The notes beneath the pieces were generated by a model. That model worked only from the letters and a program-made list of their open reading frames with translations, searched no databases and was not told the origin of the DNA. From NCBI GenBank assembly GCA_965198095.1, contig OZ240239.1, positions 1,674,001 to 1,738,000 on the forward strand: DNA of 64,000 bases, written 5' to 3'. A program made the position numbers and the translations under genes. Of the stretch, positions 53,203 through 61,452 are shown one piece after another. Within the stretch, counting starts at the first letter, position 1, and every line of letters starts with the position of its first letter. This stretch comes from CBDFJH01 sp965198095 (GTDB taxonomy: Bacteria; Latescibacterota; UBA2968; GCA-2709665).

Positions 53203-54330
53203 GTGTTCGACATAGAACGGATACGACAGGAATTTCCGATCACCGAGGAGGGTCTCTATCTGAATCACGCCTCGGTCGGCCCCATTCCAAGACGTGCGCA
53301 GCGGGCGATGGAAGAGCTGAATGCGGAACACCTGCGAATCAGCCTGACACTGTACGAACAGTGGCATGTGCGCTATCGGCAGGTACGCGAACAGGCGGCC
53401 CGACTTCTGCATACAACGGCCGATCACATCGCCTTTATAAAAAATACCTCGGAGGGCTTGTCGTTTGCGTCCAACGGTATCGATTGGCGTGATGGCGATA
53501 ATGTGGTGCTCCCGGAGATCGCCTTTCCGTCCACCTTCTATGCCTGGAAGCCGCTGGCCGATCGCGGTGTAGAGATGCGACTGGTGCCGGCGCAGGGCAA
53601 ACGCATTCGGGTCGACGACATACGGGCCCTGATCAACGATCGCACCCGAGCCATCTCGGTCGATTCTGTACACTTCGACAGTGGTTTTCGCCACGATCTG
53701 GCCGCTATTGCCGAGCTGTGCCGCGCACATGATCTGCTGTTCGTCGTCGATGGCATTCAGGGAGTTGGCGCGCTTGATCTGGATGTCCAAGCGTGCGGGA
53801 TCGATCTAATGTCGGCCAGTGCCCACAAGTGGCTGATGGGACCACTTGGGATCGGCATTCTGTACTGTTCAGAACGGGCTCTGGAGCGGCTCAAGGTGAA
53901 CATGGTCGGTTGGCACAGTGTACAGAACCCGCACCAGTATGATGCCTATCAGTTCGAGTTGGTACCAACTGCACAGCGTTTTGAAGCGGGCACGGAGAAT
54001 AGCGTCGGCATATACGGCCTGGGCGGCACGCTCGATCTGATCCATGAGATCGGCATCAACACGATCGAGACACGGGTCCTGGGGTTGAGCGAATTTTTAT
54101 GCGCCGGTCTGCAGCGTAAAGGGTATGAGATCGTAACCCCGCGCGGCGCTGGTGAGTGTTCGGGGATCGTGGTCTTCACCACCGGTACGCCGGATAGCAA
54201 CGAGGCCCTGTACACGCGTCTCACTGATGCACAGGCCCGCGTATCTCCACGAGGCGATGGTATCCGCGTGTCACCCCACTACTACAATACCGAAGACGAG
54301 CTGGAACAGTTTTTGGAAATCCTGCCTTAA
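53203..54330 (+). CDS. Class V aminotransferase (PLP-dependent)
   Basis: This 375-residue fold-type I PLP enzyme of the cysteine desulfurase/isopenicillin-epimerase-like group has YLNHASVGPIPRRAQRAM at the start and KNTSEGLSFASNGI for phosphate binding. FVVDGIQGVGALDLDV contains the Asp that binds the pyridine nitrogen, and the Schiff-base Lys is in SASAHKWLMGP. The GTG at 53203 begins the conserved part (FDIERIRQEFPITEEG). A GTG at 53146 with GAGAG upstream is possible and adds 19 less conserved residues. It is the third gene of the HyuA-DUF917-aminotransferase set. Confidence 0.88.
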   Translation: MFDIERIRQEFPITEEGLYLNHASVGPIPRRAQRAMEELNAEHLRISLTLYEQWHVRYRQVREQAARLLHTTADHIAFIKNTSEGLSFASNGIDWRDGDNVVLPEIAFPSTFYAWKPLADRGVEMRLVPAQGKRIRVDDIRALINDRTRAISVDSVHFDSGFRHDLAAIAELCRAHDLLFVVDGIQGVGALDLDVQACGIDLMSASAHKWLMGPLGIGILYCSERALERLKVNMVGWHSVQNPHQYDAYQFELVPTAQRFEAGTENSVGIYGLGGTLDLIHEIGINTIETRVLGLSEFLCAGLQRKGYEIVTPRGAGECSGIVVFTTGTPDSNEALYTRLTDAQARVSPRGDGIRVSPHYYNTEDELEQFLEILP

Positions 54331-54630
54331 ACTCTAAGCTGGAGCGAGTTGCATGGTTCACTCTGAAATTCGCCGTTTCCTATCGACGATATCATGTATA
54401 TCACTACCAACATGAGACATCACGGTCTGTGTCTGGTAGCTGCCTTACTCATGCACCCGGAAGAACTCGCTCGACTCGCAAAGGAACCCTTGAAGAAGGC
54501 AATCGCGACGGTGATATCACCCAGTTCCACTGTCTTAGGTTCGACAGTTGTCTCTAAGCCGGCCTGGCGCACGTGTTCAGTAGAAGCGACCGTATCGGTG
54601 GTAGTCAGCTGAAAGGGTAGCGCCAGCTTC
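54331..54630. other. Region between the aminotransferase gene and attC E
   Basis: 300 bp. Weak open frames of 72 codons (plus) and about 99 codons (minus, running into attC E) exist, but neither has a ribosome site or recognisable motif. I do not call a gene here. Confidence 0.4.
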
Positions 54631-54715
54631 GCATAACACGGCACCCCCAGCTCGGGCCTGACGGCCCTCGCCCAACCTGCCCTCGGCAGGTTCGTGGGTG
54701 CCGGGAACGTTAGTC
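54631..54715 (+). other. attC-like recombination site E
   Basis: Left box GCATAAC and right box GTTAGTC; arms GGCACCC and GGGTGCC with inner hairpin AACCTGCC...GGCAGGTT. It belongs to the same sequence type as sites I and N (GTGGGTGCCG before the right box). Confidence 0.87.
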
Positions 54716-54749
54716 GCAAACCGGATTCGCATCGTAGGCTGAAAGGGAA

Positions 54750-55112
54750 ATGATTAAGGGCTTACACCACGCCCAGATTACGGTGCCCAAGGGCGCTGAG
54801 GATGCTGCGAGGAAGTTTTATTGCGGCATTTTAGAGTTACCCGAAATCGAGAAGCCGGAATCGCTTAAGGCCCGAGGTGGGTTGTGGTTGCAAGTCGTTG
54901 ATCGCCAAGTCCACGTAGGAACCGAGGAGGGCGTGGATCGGCTGGCTACCAAGGCACACCTGGCCTACGAGGTAACAGACATCTCTTTTTGGAGGTCTCG
55001 GCTTGCTGAGGCGGGCGTCGAGATAGAAGAATCCGTCGCAATTCCTGGCATCGATCGCTTCGAATTTCGGGATCCTTTTGGGAATCGAGTTGAAATCCTC
55101 ACGCAGACTTAG
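54750..55112 (+). CDS. VOC-family (glyoxalase/bleomycin-resistance-like) protein
   Basis: This 120-residue single-module VOC protein begins GLHHAQITVPKGAEDAARKFY, with the first metal-ligand His in place, and contains LPEIEKPESLKARGGLWLQV. It ends IDRFEFRDPFGNRVEILTQ, where the last Glu is the usual metal ligand. The family includes glyoxalases, extradiol dioxygenases and antibiotic-binding proteins; the ligand cannot be assigned. An AAAGGGA site lies 5 bases before the ATG. It is a typical single-gene cassette between attC E and F. Confidence 0.88.
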   Translation: MIKGLHHAQITVPKGAEDAARKFYCGILELPEIEKPESLKARGGLWLQVVDRQVHVGTEEGVDRLATKAHLAYEVTDISFWRSRLAEAGVEIEESVAIPGIDRFEFRDPFGNRVEILTQT

Positions 55113-55127
55113 CATGAGGCGGTCAGC

Positions 55128-55211
55128 GTGTAACACGTCCGTGCCCGGCTTCGGCGCTGACGCGCCTACGCGCAATCGCTTCGCCGTTCGGGCACGGCGG
55201 GAACGTTATCT
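55128..55211 (+). other. attC-like recombination site F
   Basis: Left box GTGTAAC and right box GTTATCT; arms CCGTGCCCG and CGGGCACGG. It is closely similar to sites K and L over its whole length. Confidence 0.87.
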
Positions 55212-55274
55212 GAAATCGCCTCCAGCAATAATAACGGTTGACGTTAATAATGTTATGCGTTATTGTTGTGTTCG

Positions 55275-55556
55275 ATGATCGACTCATTCCTCGACAGTGA
55301 CACCGAAAGAGTCTTTCTGCGTCAGCGCCCGCGACGGTTTTCTGGAACACTTGCCCGCGCAGCCCTAAAGAAGCTTCTGTTGCTAGACGCCGCGGATTCC
55401 ATACAGGATTTAGGGTCGCCACCGGGTAATCGCCTTGAGCGGTTATCTGGCGATCGTAGAGGCCAGTATAGCATTCGAATAAATGAACGATGGCGGGTCT
55501 GCTTCGAATGGAAAACAGGCCATGCCGAGAACGTCGAAATTGTCGATTACCATTAG
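55275..55556 (+). CDS. higB: HigB-like toxin (RelE superfamily)
   Basis: This 93-residue HigB-type mRNA interferase ends GQYSIRINERWRVCFEW and ENVEIVDYH, which carry the Arg and Tyr/His residues typical of the group. Such toxins cleave ribosome-bound mRNA when the antitoxin is lost. The order toxin first, antitoxin second, with 9 bp between them, is characteristic of HigBA rather than RelBE. The ATG is 68 bp after the attC F right box. It shares one cassette with higA. Confidence 0.9.
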   Translation: MIDSFLDSDTERVFLRQRPRRFSGTLARAALKKLLLLDAADSIQDLGSPPGNRLERLSGDRRGQYSIRINERWRVCFEWKTGHAENVEIVDYH

Positions 55557-55565
55557 GAGGAGGAC

Positions 55566-55871
55566 ATGTCCAAAACTGTAATGAGCCCAATTCATCCAGG
55601 AGAACTGCTGCAAGAGGAGTTTCTCGAGCCACTTGGGCTTAGCCAATATCGCTTGGCGAAGGACATTTCGGTCCCTCCGCGTCGGATCAATGAGATCGTA
55701 CACGGCAAGCGTAGCATTTCAGCAGATACCGCCCTTCGGTTGGCTCGTTACTTTGGTACCACGGATCGGTTCTGGCTCAACTTGCAGTCCAGATATGACC
55801 TGGAGCTAGAGAAGGATCGCCTTGGTGCGCGATTGGAATCTGAGGTGCTGGTGCTCGAGCGTGCCGAATAG
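55566..55871 (+). CDS. higA: HigA-like antitoxin (XRE family)
   Basis: This 101-residue antitoxin has the HigA start SPIHPGELLQEEFLEPLGLS and an HTH (YRLAKDISVPPRRINEIVHG). The segment ISADTALRLARYFGTTDRFW is the most conserved HigA signature. It neutralises HigB and represses the operon. AGGAGGAG lies 5 bases before the ATG. Toxin-antitoxin pairs are common in large chromosomal integrons and are thought to stabilise the array. Confidence 0.93.
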   Translation: MSKTVMSPIHPGELLQEEFLEPLGLSQYRLAKDISVPPRRINEIVHGKRSISADTALRLARYFGTTDRFWLNLQSRYDLELEKDRLGARLESEVLVLERAE

Positions 55872-55887
55872 TTCCTGAGGCGACTTC

Positions 55888-55982
55888 AGATAACAGCACG
55901 TTTTGCGTTGCGGCGCATTAGCGCCTTGGCCTTCGGCAACGCCTCGACAAGCTCGGCGTTCGGCAACCGGGAAACGTTATGC
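55888..55982 (+). other. attC-like recombination site G
   Basis: Left box AGATAAC and right box GTTATGC. TAACAGCACGTTTTGCG at the left end resembles sites M and O. Inner palindromes include GCCTTGGCCTTCGGC. It ends GAAACGTT. Confidence 0.8.
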
Positions 55983-56049
55983 GGCATAGGGGTTCGAAGG
56001 GCATTGATTTCATTGTTGTAGCAGGCAAACCCCGGTATCGGAGCAACAG

Positions 56050-56856
56050 ATGGATCCGAAGGTGGTCAGACATTACGAGACGGTTAAAGACGAGGCCACT
56101 CGCCTTGCCCAGGGTGCTTGCCAAGTGGAGTTTGAAAGGACGAAAGAGGTTCTGCTGAGATACTTGCCTCCCCCACCGGCTCAAATTCTGGACATCGGAG
56201 GTGGGCCAGGTGCCTATTCCTTTTGGCTGGCGGAAAAGTCGTACAAAGTCCATCTGATCGATATTGTGCCCCTCCACGTGGAGCAGGCCAAGGGCAAGGA
56301 AGGTGGGGCACTTCTTGCCAGCATCGGCCAGGGAGACGCCAGAAGACTTGACTTCGACTCTGACTCGATGGATGTGGTGCTCCTGCTCGGACCACTCTAT
56401 CACCTTCCAGACCGCTCGGATCGAATCCAGTCGCTGAAGGAAGCTCATCGAGTCCTGAAGAAGGGAGGCTTGGTTTTTTGTGCTGCCATTTCTCGGTTCG
56501 CATCCCTCCTCGACGGATTGAAACGGGATTTCCTATCCGATCCGGAGTTTCGTGAAATTGTGGAAAGAGACCTGAGAGATGGAAAACATCTCAATCCGAA
56601 GGAGCTGCCCGATTATTTCACCACTGCATACTTTCACAGGCCAGAAGAACTGAGAGAGGAAATCGAAGAAGGGGGATTTAGCCATTTGGGGACGATTGGA
56701 CTGGAGGGGCCAGCGTGGCTCTTGGGGGATTTCGATCAACAGTGGGTAGATCCAGGCCGGCGAAAGATCATGTTGGAAGCTCTAAGCTTGATAGAAGAAG
56801 AGCCAGCACTTCTGGGCGTGAGTGCACACCTTCTAACGATGGGCAAAAGGAAGTGA
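56050..56856 (+). CDS. SAM-dependent methyltransferase (cassette)
   Basis: This 268-residue class I methyltransferase has motif I ILDIGGGPGAYSFWLAEKS and acidic strand end VHLIDIVPLHVEQA. VVLLLGPLYHLPDRSDRI is followed by GGLVFCAAISRFASLLDGL. The LLxGPLYHL block ties it to the cassette gene at 44132, suggesting the same subfamily captured twice. The substrate is unknown. It starts 68 bp after attC G. Its last codons overlap the left part of a short, degenerate attC. Confidence 0.86.
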   Translation: MDPKVVRHYETVKDEATRLAQGACQVEFERTKEVLLRYLPPPPAQILDIGGGPGAYSFWLAEKSYKVHLIDIVPLHVEQAKGKEGGALLASIGQGDARRLDFDSDSMDVVLLLGPLYHLPDRSDRIQSLKEAHRVLKKGGLVFCAAISRFASLLDGLKRDFLSDPEFREIVERDLRDGKHLNPKELPDYFTTAYFHRPEELREEIEEGGFSHLGTIGLEGPAWLLGDFDQQWVDPGRRKIMLEALSLIEEEPALLGVSAHLLTMGKRK

Positions 56857-56895
56857 AGAATTGCTGCTGGCTGGCAGCCCGCGAAAACGTTAGGC
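56832..56895 (+). other. Degenerate attC-like site H
   Basis: The right half is canonical (GGCAGCCCGCGAAAACGTTAGGC, with the consensus right box GTTAGGC). The left half is missing or reduced to TTCTAAC inside the end of the methyltransferase gene. Total length is about 64 bp against 80-110 for the other sites, so a deletion is likely. Confidence 0.55.
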
Positions 56896-56953
56896 GCCAT
56901 GTTGTTCGCAGTGCGACGGAAAGCCATATGGGAGTTGCCTGACTAACTCCGTC

Positions 56954-57922
56954 ATGGCGTGGAGAAGATATATGGCGGTTAGACCTGAGTATCTGGAAAA
57001 GGGGCTGTGGGGACTAAGCCGAGCTCATCTTGTGGATACCATGACGGGACATTTGGGCGCTACCCTTGTCGCTGGCTGTCTCTTCAGTGAGGAACACCGT
57101 GAACTAGACAGGAAGGTTCATGCAGGTATAGAGAAGGAACTGGATCGTGTCCTCAAGGGAGAGTCGGCATTTGACCCGGGCGAGGGTGGATCCATCACAA
57201 CATCGGACCTGTTTGTGCCCTACCCAGACGAAGACACGCACGTAGATCAGATTGACCGCATCGCCCAGGTCCTATCCAGGAACATCGGAGGAACACGCTC
57301 CTCAGGTCACAACGTGATCTTCGCCTCTCTGTCCATTCGGGCGCTCCAGGAGTACCCCCAGCACGCAACATCGTCTATCATCGATGGCATATGCAGATTG
57401 ATCGGGGGCTTTGACCAAGCATCAGCTGGTAGCGGTTACTACGGGAGGGAAAAAGGTCGGATCGACGGAGACATGATCGCGTTGCCGGAACATCCGGATT
57501 TTCGACCGTATTCCAATCTGGAGGGCATGATCGAAGCAGTGTTGGATGAGCTACTTGAGACAGCCGCCGAACGGAGACAGGGATTCGGGGGATTGTGGCA
57601 CATTATCAACCATGCCGCTTCGCTGATCGATCTGTCTGAGTGTGGCTACGTTGACCTGGCGCAGAAAGGACTCGAGGCCCACCATCGTCATGTTCGCCTG
57701 TGGAGATCCCTACCGAATGTCGAGGACGAACTGGGGACCGAAGAGCCGGCTGAAGAAGATCCCTGTACCCCCGTCTATTGGGAATCCAGCACCCTGAGGA
57801 GGGATCGCGCAAGGCTTACTCACCGGATTAAAACGCTCTATGGCTTCTACAGGTTGGTTTGTCTGGTTGATGATACGACCAAGTTGCAGCAGGCCAAGGA
57901 TGCGCTTCGCTATCTCATGTAG
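56954..57922 (+). CDS. Unrecognised cassette protein
   Basis: This 322-residue protein has no family I can name. It is predicted mostly alpha-helical, without signal peptide or transmembrane segment. Histidines and acidic residues cluster in segments such as RAHLVDTMTGHLGATLVAGC, PYPDEDTHVDQIDRIAQ, GGLWHIINHAASLIDLSEC and GLEAHHRHVRLWR, which could build a metal site. An internal ATG at 56972 is an alternative start. It lies in an attC-bounded cassette (H to I). Confidence 0.7.
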   Translation: MAWRRYMAVRPEYLEKGLWGLSRAHLVDTMTGHLGATLVAGCLFSEEHRELDRKVHAGIEKELDRVLKGESAFDPGEGGSITTSDLFVPYPDEDTHVDQIDRIAQVLSRNIGGTRSSGHNVIFASLSIRALQEYPQHATSSIIDGICRLIGGFDQASAGSGYYGREKGRIDGDMIALPEHPDFRPYSNLEGMIEAVLDELLETAAERRQGFGGLWHIINHAASLIDLSECGYVDLAQKGLEAHHRHVRLWRSLPNVEDELGTEEPAEEDPCTPVYWESSTLRRDRARLTHRIKTLYGFYRLVCLVDDTTKLQQAKDALRYLM

Positions 57923-57984
57923 GAGACAGGAATACCGATGTCCGCTCCTCTGTTCCCTCCTGGGTGACGGGAACAGCACGGCGC

Positions 57985-58070
57985 CTGATACGTGCACCCA
58001 TGGCTCCGGGGCTTTCGCCCCTACGCCCAACTTGGCTTCGCCAGGTTCGTGGGTGCCGAGAACGTTAAGT
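57985..58070 (+). other. attC-like recombination site I
   Basis: Right box GTTAAGT with GTGGGTGCCGAGAAC before it; the left arm is GTGCACCC. The left box reads CTGATAC, which departs from the usual AAC end; an alternative left end is GGAACAGCACGG near 57970. It is of the same type as E and N. Confidence 0.78.
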
Positions 58071-58104
58071 GACATCGAATCGGCCTTAAATTGGATATGG
58101 ACCT

Positions 58105-59089
58105 GTGAATGTAGAGGAAATACGGAGGAGGTTTCGGACTCCAAGAGCTGAAGACTACCCCGAACTGAGGGGTTATTCGCGCGAAGCGATCTACGAAGGA
58201 AAGATGGGGCCGGGCGGTCTCTATCTTGCCGCACAAACCTCCAGGCGGTTAGGTCTCTCGCATGGGCAGCGGGTACTTGACCTTGGATGCGGACAGGGGG
58301 TCTCGTCGGTTTTCCTGGCGAAGTATTACGGCGTTGATGTGATTGCCGTGGATTTGTGGGTCAGCGCTACAGACCTGTATCGGCGTCTCGAAGATCATGG
58401 CGTAAGTCGCAGTGTTGTACCGCTAAACCTTGATATCACTAAAGGCCTTCCATTTTCCCATGATTACTTCAACGCGATCTTCCGCATGGATTCGATTCAC
58501 TACTACGGTGGCAGCTTGGAGTTCTGGGGGCGCCTACTACCGCACCTCAAGTCGGGAGGACAGCTGTCTATTGGGAGCCCTTGTTTCAGCGCGGAATTCT
58601 CTCCTGATGCGCTTCGCAATCTACCACCGGAATATGACGATGGTACTGAGCTTTGGTCTCAAGAATTCTCGCGGTACCATTCCCCGCCATGGTGGGCAGA
58701 CCTTCTTGACCGTACTGGCCTCCTTAGCCCGAATAATTCATAAATTTGCTGAAAATTTCCATAATTTTATGTGGAACAATCAGTGATCCAATTTGAGCTA
58801 AGAAACTTTGTTTTGGTGCAATAACTGGAAAGCCCAGTATTTACGCAGATTGTTCAGATTTCACGAGTGACTTTCCTAACCTTTCTTATGAATTATTCAG
58901 GTTAGCGTAAGGGAAGCACGAGCATTGAAGGATGGCATCATCTTCTAGGAAGATGATGTGCTTCACAACTTGGAAATAGGGCGGGACCCCGCTAACGAGG
59001 AGAAGGATGCGGACCAAGTCACGTTTCGGGCGCCATCAATTCCCTTCTTGACGCACTTCATTCTCCACGCAGAGAAGCGACATACCTGA
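58105..59089 (+). pseudogene. SAM-dependent methyltransferase cassette, split by a miniature element and an in-frame TAG
   Basis: The N-terminal 208 codons (58105-58728) encode a class I methyltransferase: FRTPRAEDYPELRGYS, then VLDLGCGQGVSSVFLAKYYG, VIAVDLWVSATDLY, GGQLSIGSPCF and YHSPPWWADLLDRTGL. Removing the 173-bp element and one copy of its duplication continues the frame at 58907 as VREARALKDGIIF. This runs to a TAG at 58946-58948, then 46 more codons (EDDVLHNLEIGRD..., ending HFILHAEKRHT) to the TGA at 59087. The tail matches what is expected for this subfamily. Without repair the first part would end with three foreign codons after the insertion. Confidence 0.85.
58729..58901. mobile_element. 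MITE-like element, 173 bp
   Basis: The ends are CCGAATAATTCATAA and, on the other strand, CCTGAATAATTCATAA. The pentanucleotide TTAGC flanks both sides (58724-58728 and 58902-58906). No coding capacity. The ends and interior match the arms at 26690-26810 and 28401-28457. A CC-start repeat with about 5-bp duplication could fit an IS1380-type transposase, but none is in the window. Confidence 0.88.
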
Positions 59090-59131
59090 GCGGCCGGGTG
59101 GATCGCCGGCCGTGGGATGTGTTTCGACGTC

Positions 59132-59220
59132 ACTTAACGACCAGTTGCCGTTGCGCGCCTTTCGGCGCTTGGCCTCCGGCAACCCGCTTCGCGTGTTCGC
59201 AAACCGGCATAACGTCAAAT
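59132..59220 (+). other. attC-like recombination site J
   Basis: Left box ACTTAAC and right box GTCAAAT, in which the usual GTT is GTC. Arms around GCCGTTGCG and CGCAAACCGGC. The altered right box may lower activity. Confidence 0.75.
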
Positions 59221-59272
59221 GAAATTCGCCTATTGGGTCCTGACGCTCCTCGAAACATGACGCTGGAGTTCT

Positions 59273-60022
59273 ATGTCTGACTGGTTTGAAAACGAAGACT
59301 TCTGGACGGAAATGTATCCCTATATGTTCCCAGAAGAGCGATTTGAATCTGCCGAGGAGGAAGTCGAGAAGATTCTTTCGCTGGTGGAGTTCAGCGGGAC
59401 ACATATCCTTGATCTGTGTTGCGGCCCCGGCCGACATTCCACGGTCCTGGCCGAGCGAGGATTTTCCGTAACGGGCGTTGATTCTACGGCGTTCCTACTG
59501 CAAAAAGCTGCAGCGCGAGCAAGCGAGCGGAAATTGGACGTTGAGTTTGTGCAGGATGACATGCGTCGTTTTGTCCGGTCCTCATCGTACGACTTGGTGC
59601 TCAACATGTTTACGTCCTTCGGCTATTTCGATGACAAGGACGAGGATCTGCAAGTGCTCGGAAATATTTACGAGAGTCTCAGACCTGGGGGAGTCCTCGT
59701 AATGGAGATGGCGGGTAAAGAGGGGTTGGCCAGCGTATTCACCGCGACCACCTCCGAAGTGCACCCCGACGGGACATTGATCGTTTATCGTCGAGAGATT
59801 TTCGATGATTGGACAAGGGTTCGAAACGAGTGGCTCCTGATCATGGATGAGCACGTAAGATCGTTCAAGTTTCACCACACGTTGTACTCTGGCCAGGAAC
59901 TGAAGGACCGTCTCTTGCAAGTTGGGTTCAGTAATACGCAACTATATGGGGATTTGGAAGGCAGTGCGTATGGGACTAGCTCAAAGCGGCTGATTGCTCT
60001 TGCGCGCAAAGAGGCATTATGA
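59273..60022 (+). CDS. SAM-dependent methyltransferase (cassette)
   Basis: This 249-residue class I methyltransferase starts DWFENEDFWTEMYPYMFPEE, a start typical of a small-molecule methyltransferase subfamily. Motif I is ILDLCCGPGRHSTVLAERG and the acidic strand end VTGVDSTAFLLQKA. YDLVLNMFTSFGYFDDKDED and GGVLVMEMAGKE follow. The substrate is unknown. The ATG lies 53 bp after attC J. It is an intact single-gene cassette. Confidence 0.88.
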   Translation: MSDWFENEDFWTEMYPYMFPEERFESAEEEVEKILSLVEFSGTHILDLCCGPGRHSTVLAERGFSVTGVDSTAFLLQKAAARASERKLDVEFVQDDMRRFVRSSSYDLVLNMFTSFGYFDDKDEDLQVLGNIYESLRPGGVLVMEMAGKEGLASVFTATTSEVHPDGTLIVYRREIFDDWTRVRNEWLLIMDEHVRSFKFHHTLYSGQELKDRLLQVGFSNTQLYGDLEGSAYGTSSKRLIALARKEAL

Positions 60023-60048
60023 ACTTCCGACATTTTGGGGCAAACTTC

Positions 60049-60132
60049 ATTTAACACGTCCGTGCCCGGGTGCGGCGCCGAGGCGCCGTCGCGCAACCGC
60101 TTCGCGGTTCGGGCACGGCGGAGACGTTATAT
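60049..60132 (+). other. attC-like recombination site K
   Basis: Left box ATTTAAC and right box GTTATAT; arms CCGTGCCCG and CGGGCACGG, with inner GCGCAACCGCTTCGCGGTT. Same type as F and L. Confidence 0.88.
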
Positions 60133-60152
60133 GCAATCGTGCCTGACGAGTC

Positions 60153-60641
60153 TTGTTCCGACAAAAAGAGTTTGATTTGAGCAGAGATCCGGTTAAGGTC
60201 CGCGAGGCCTCCCTGGTCGACATTCCTGCGATTTTTGATATTCGGACGGCTTCAAGAGAGAATGCGATGACAGAGGAGGAGCTGAGGGAATCGGGAATAA
60301 CTCCTGAAAGTGTCGCGACCTTGCTGCAAACCAGCGGCAAGTGCTGGGTGGCGGACGCTGATGATCGTCTCGTTGGATTCTGTATTGCCAACTGCGGTTC
60401 GAAGTCCATCTGGGCTCTATTCATTCTCCCAGCATACGAAGGTCGCGGGATAGGGCGAAGGCTATTGGAGATAGCGGTTGATCGGCTATGGCAAAATGGA
60501 GTCGAGGAGATTTGGCTGACAACGGGGACGAAGACCCGAGCGGAGGGTTTCTATGAGTATCTCGGTTGGCAAAGGGGACAAATCGAGTGGAACGACGGCT
60601 ACAAAGAGGTCCGGTACACCTTGAAGAGAAAGATTTCCTAG
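60153..60641 (+). CDS. GNAT-family N-acetyltransferase (cassette)
   Basis: This 162-residue GNAT protein starts KVREASLVDIPAIFDIRTAS, has GKCWVADADDRLVGFCIANC as strands 2-4, and shows the acetyl-CoA loop in ALFILPAYEGRGIGRRLLE. It ends with ETTGTKTRAEGFYEYLGWQ-like motif B (written here WLTTGTKTRAEGFYEYLGWQ). The substrate is unknown. The start is uncertain: a TTG at 60153 opens the frame 21 bp after the attC K right box, and no stronger start with a ribosome site was found before the conserved region. Confidence 0.85.
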   Translation: MFRQKEFDLSRDPVKVREASLVDIPAIFDIRTASRENAMTEEELRESGITPESVATLLQTSGKCWVADADDRLVGFCIANCGSKSIWALFILPAYEGRGIGRRLLEIAVDRLWQNGVEEIWLTTGTKTRAEGFYEYLGWQRGQIEWNDGYKEVRYTLKRKIS

Positions 60642-60718
60642 GCCGATTGGCTGTTCGATACTCCTGAAGTATTCGTGGTTCCGGGCTTCGATCAGGGTCA
60701 CAAGTAGGGCGCCACTGC

Positions 60719-60801
60719 ATATGACACGACCGTGCCCGGCTACGGCGCTGAAGCGCCTTCGCGCAACCGATGGGCGGTTCGGGCACGGCGAAACGTTATA
60801 G
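60719..60801 (+). other. attC-like recombination site L
   Basis: Left box ATATGAC (AAC changed to GAC) and right box GTTATAG; arms CCGTGCCCG and CGGGCACGG. Same type as F and K. Confidence 0.85.
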
Positions 60802-60804
60802 GAC

Positions 60805-61284
60805 ATGGGAAACAAACACTGTGATTCCATAGCTCCCCGAATTACGATGAAAATCCGTCACAGAGCTTACGCTTATATCACCAACGGGAGCCGCCTGCTC
60901 CTCTTTACTCACCCCGAGGCACCGGAAGCTGGCATTCAAGTTCCAGCCGGAACGATTGAGCCCGGAGAGAATCCTCAGGATGCGGTGATGAGAGAAGCAA
61001 AAGAGGAGACCGGTTTAACCGAGCTCAGATATGAGCAGTTCCTGGCCCAGGATACCCGAGACATGCGGGATTGCGGGCGCGATGAACTACAGCACCGCTG
61101 GTTCTTTCATTTGTCTGTAGAAGGGCCAACAGAAGAAACGTGGCGTCATGGAGAATATGCGGAGGACGGATCTGTGATCCATCCATTCGATTTCTTTTGG
61201 GCCGATGTCAGGGCACTTCCTAAGCTTCCCAATTACGACGACAAGATCGACTTACTGGTAGAGTCAATGAACGCTCGTAAGTAG
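60805..61284 (+). CDS. NUDIX hydrolase (cassette)
   Basis: This 159-residue protein has the complete Nudix box: GTIEPGENPQDAV followed by MREAKEETGL, with the metal-binding REAKEE. It begins with RAYAYITNGSRLLLFTHPE. NUDIX enzymes hydrolyse nucleoside diphosphates linked to other groups; the substrate is unknown. The first ATG at 60805 lies 4 bp after attC L; a second ATG at 60847 (MKIRHRAYAY) is closer to the domain and may be the true start. Confidence 0.88.
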   Translation: MGNKHCDSIAPRITMKIRHRAYAYITNGSRLLLFTHPEAPEAGIQVPAGTIEPGENPQDAVMREAKEETGLTELRYEQFLAQDTRDMRDCGRDELQHRWFFHLSVEGPTEETWRHGEYAEDGSVIHPFDFFWADVRALPKLPNYDDKIDLLVESMNARK

Positions 61285-61294
61285 AGCACACGTC

Positions 61295-61386
61295 CTATAA
61301 CGGCACGTTTTGCGCTGCGGCTCCGGCGCATACGCGCCTCCGCACCAACCCGCTATGCAGGTTCGCAGCCCGCGGAAACGTTTAGC
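61295..61386 (+). other. attC-like recombination site M
   Basis: Left box CTATAAC and right box GTTTAGC; arms GCGCTGCGG and CGCAGCCCGC. TAACGGCACGTTTTGCG resembles the left ends of sites G and O; the right half resembles site A. Confidence 0.85.
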
Positions 61387-61452
61387 GGACATGCATCCAC
61401 ACATGAGCAATAGCTTTCGCTGAACAATCGCTAGCAACATGAGGCATCCAAC

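Noticed and set aside
54394..54612. Small frame of 72 codons before attC E
   Set aside because: No ribosome site, no motif and an open frame on the opposite strand of similar quality; either could be chance.
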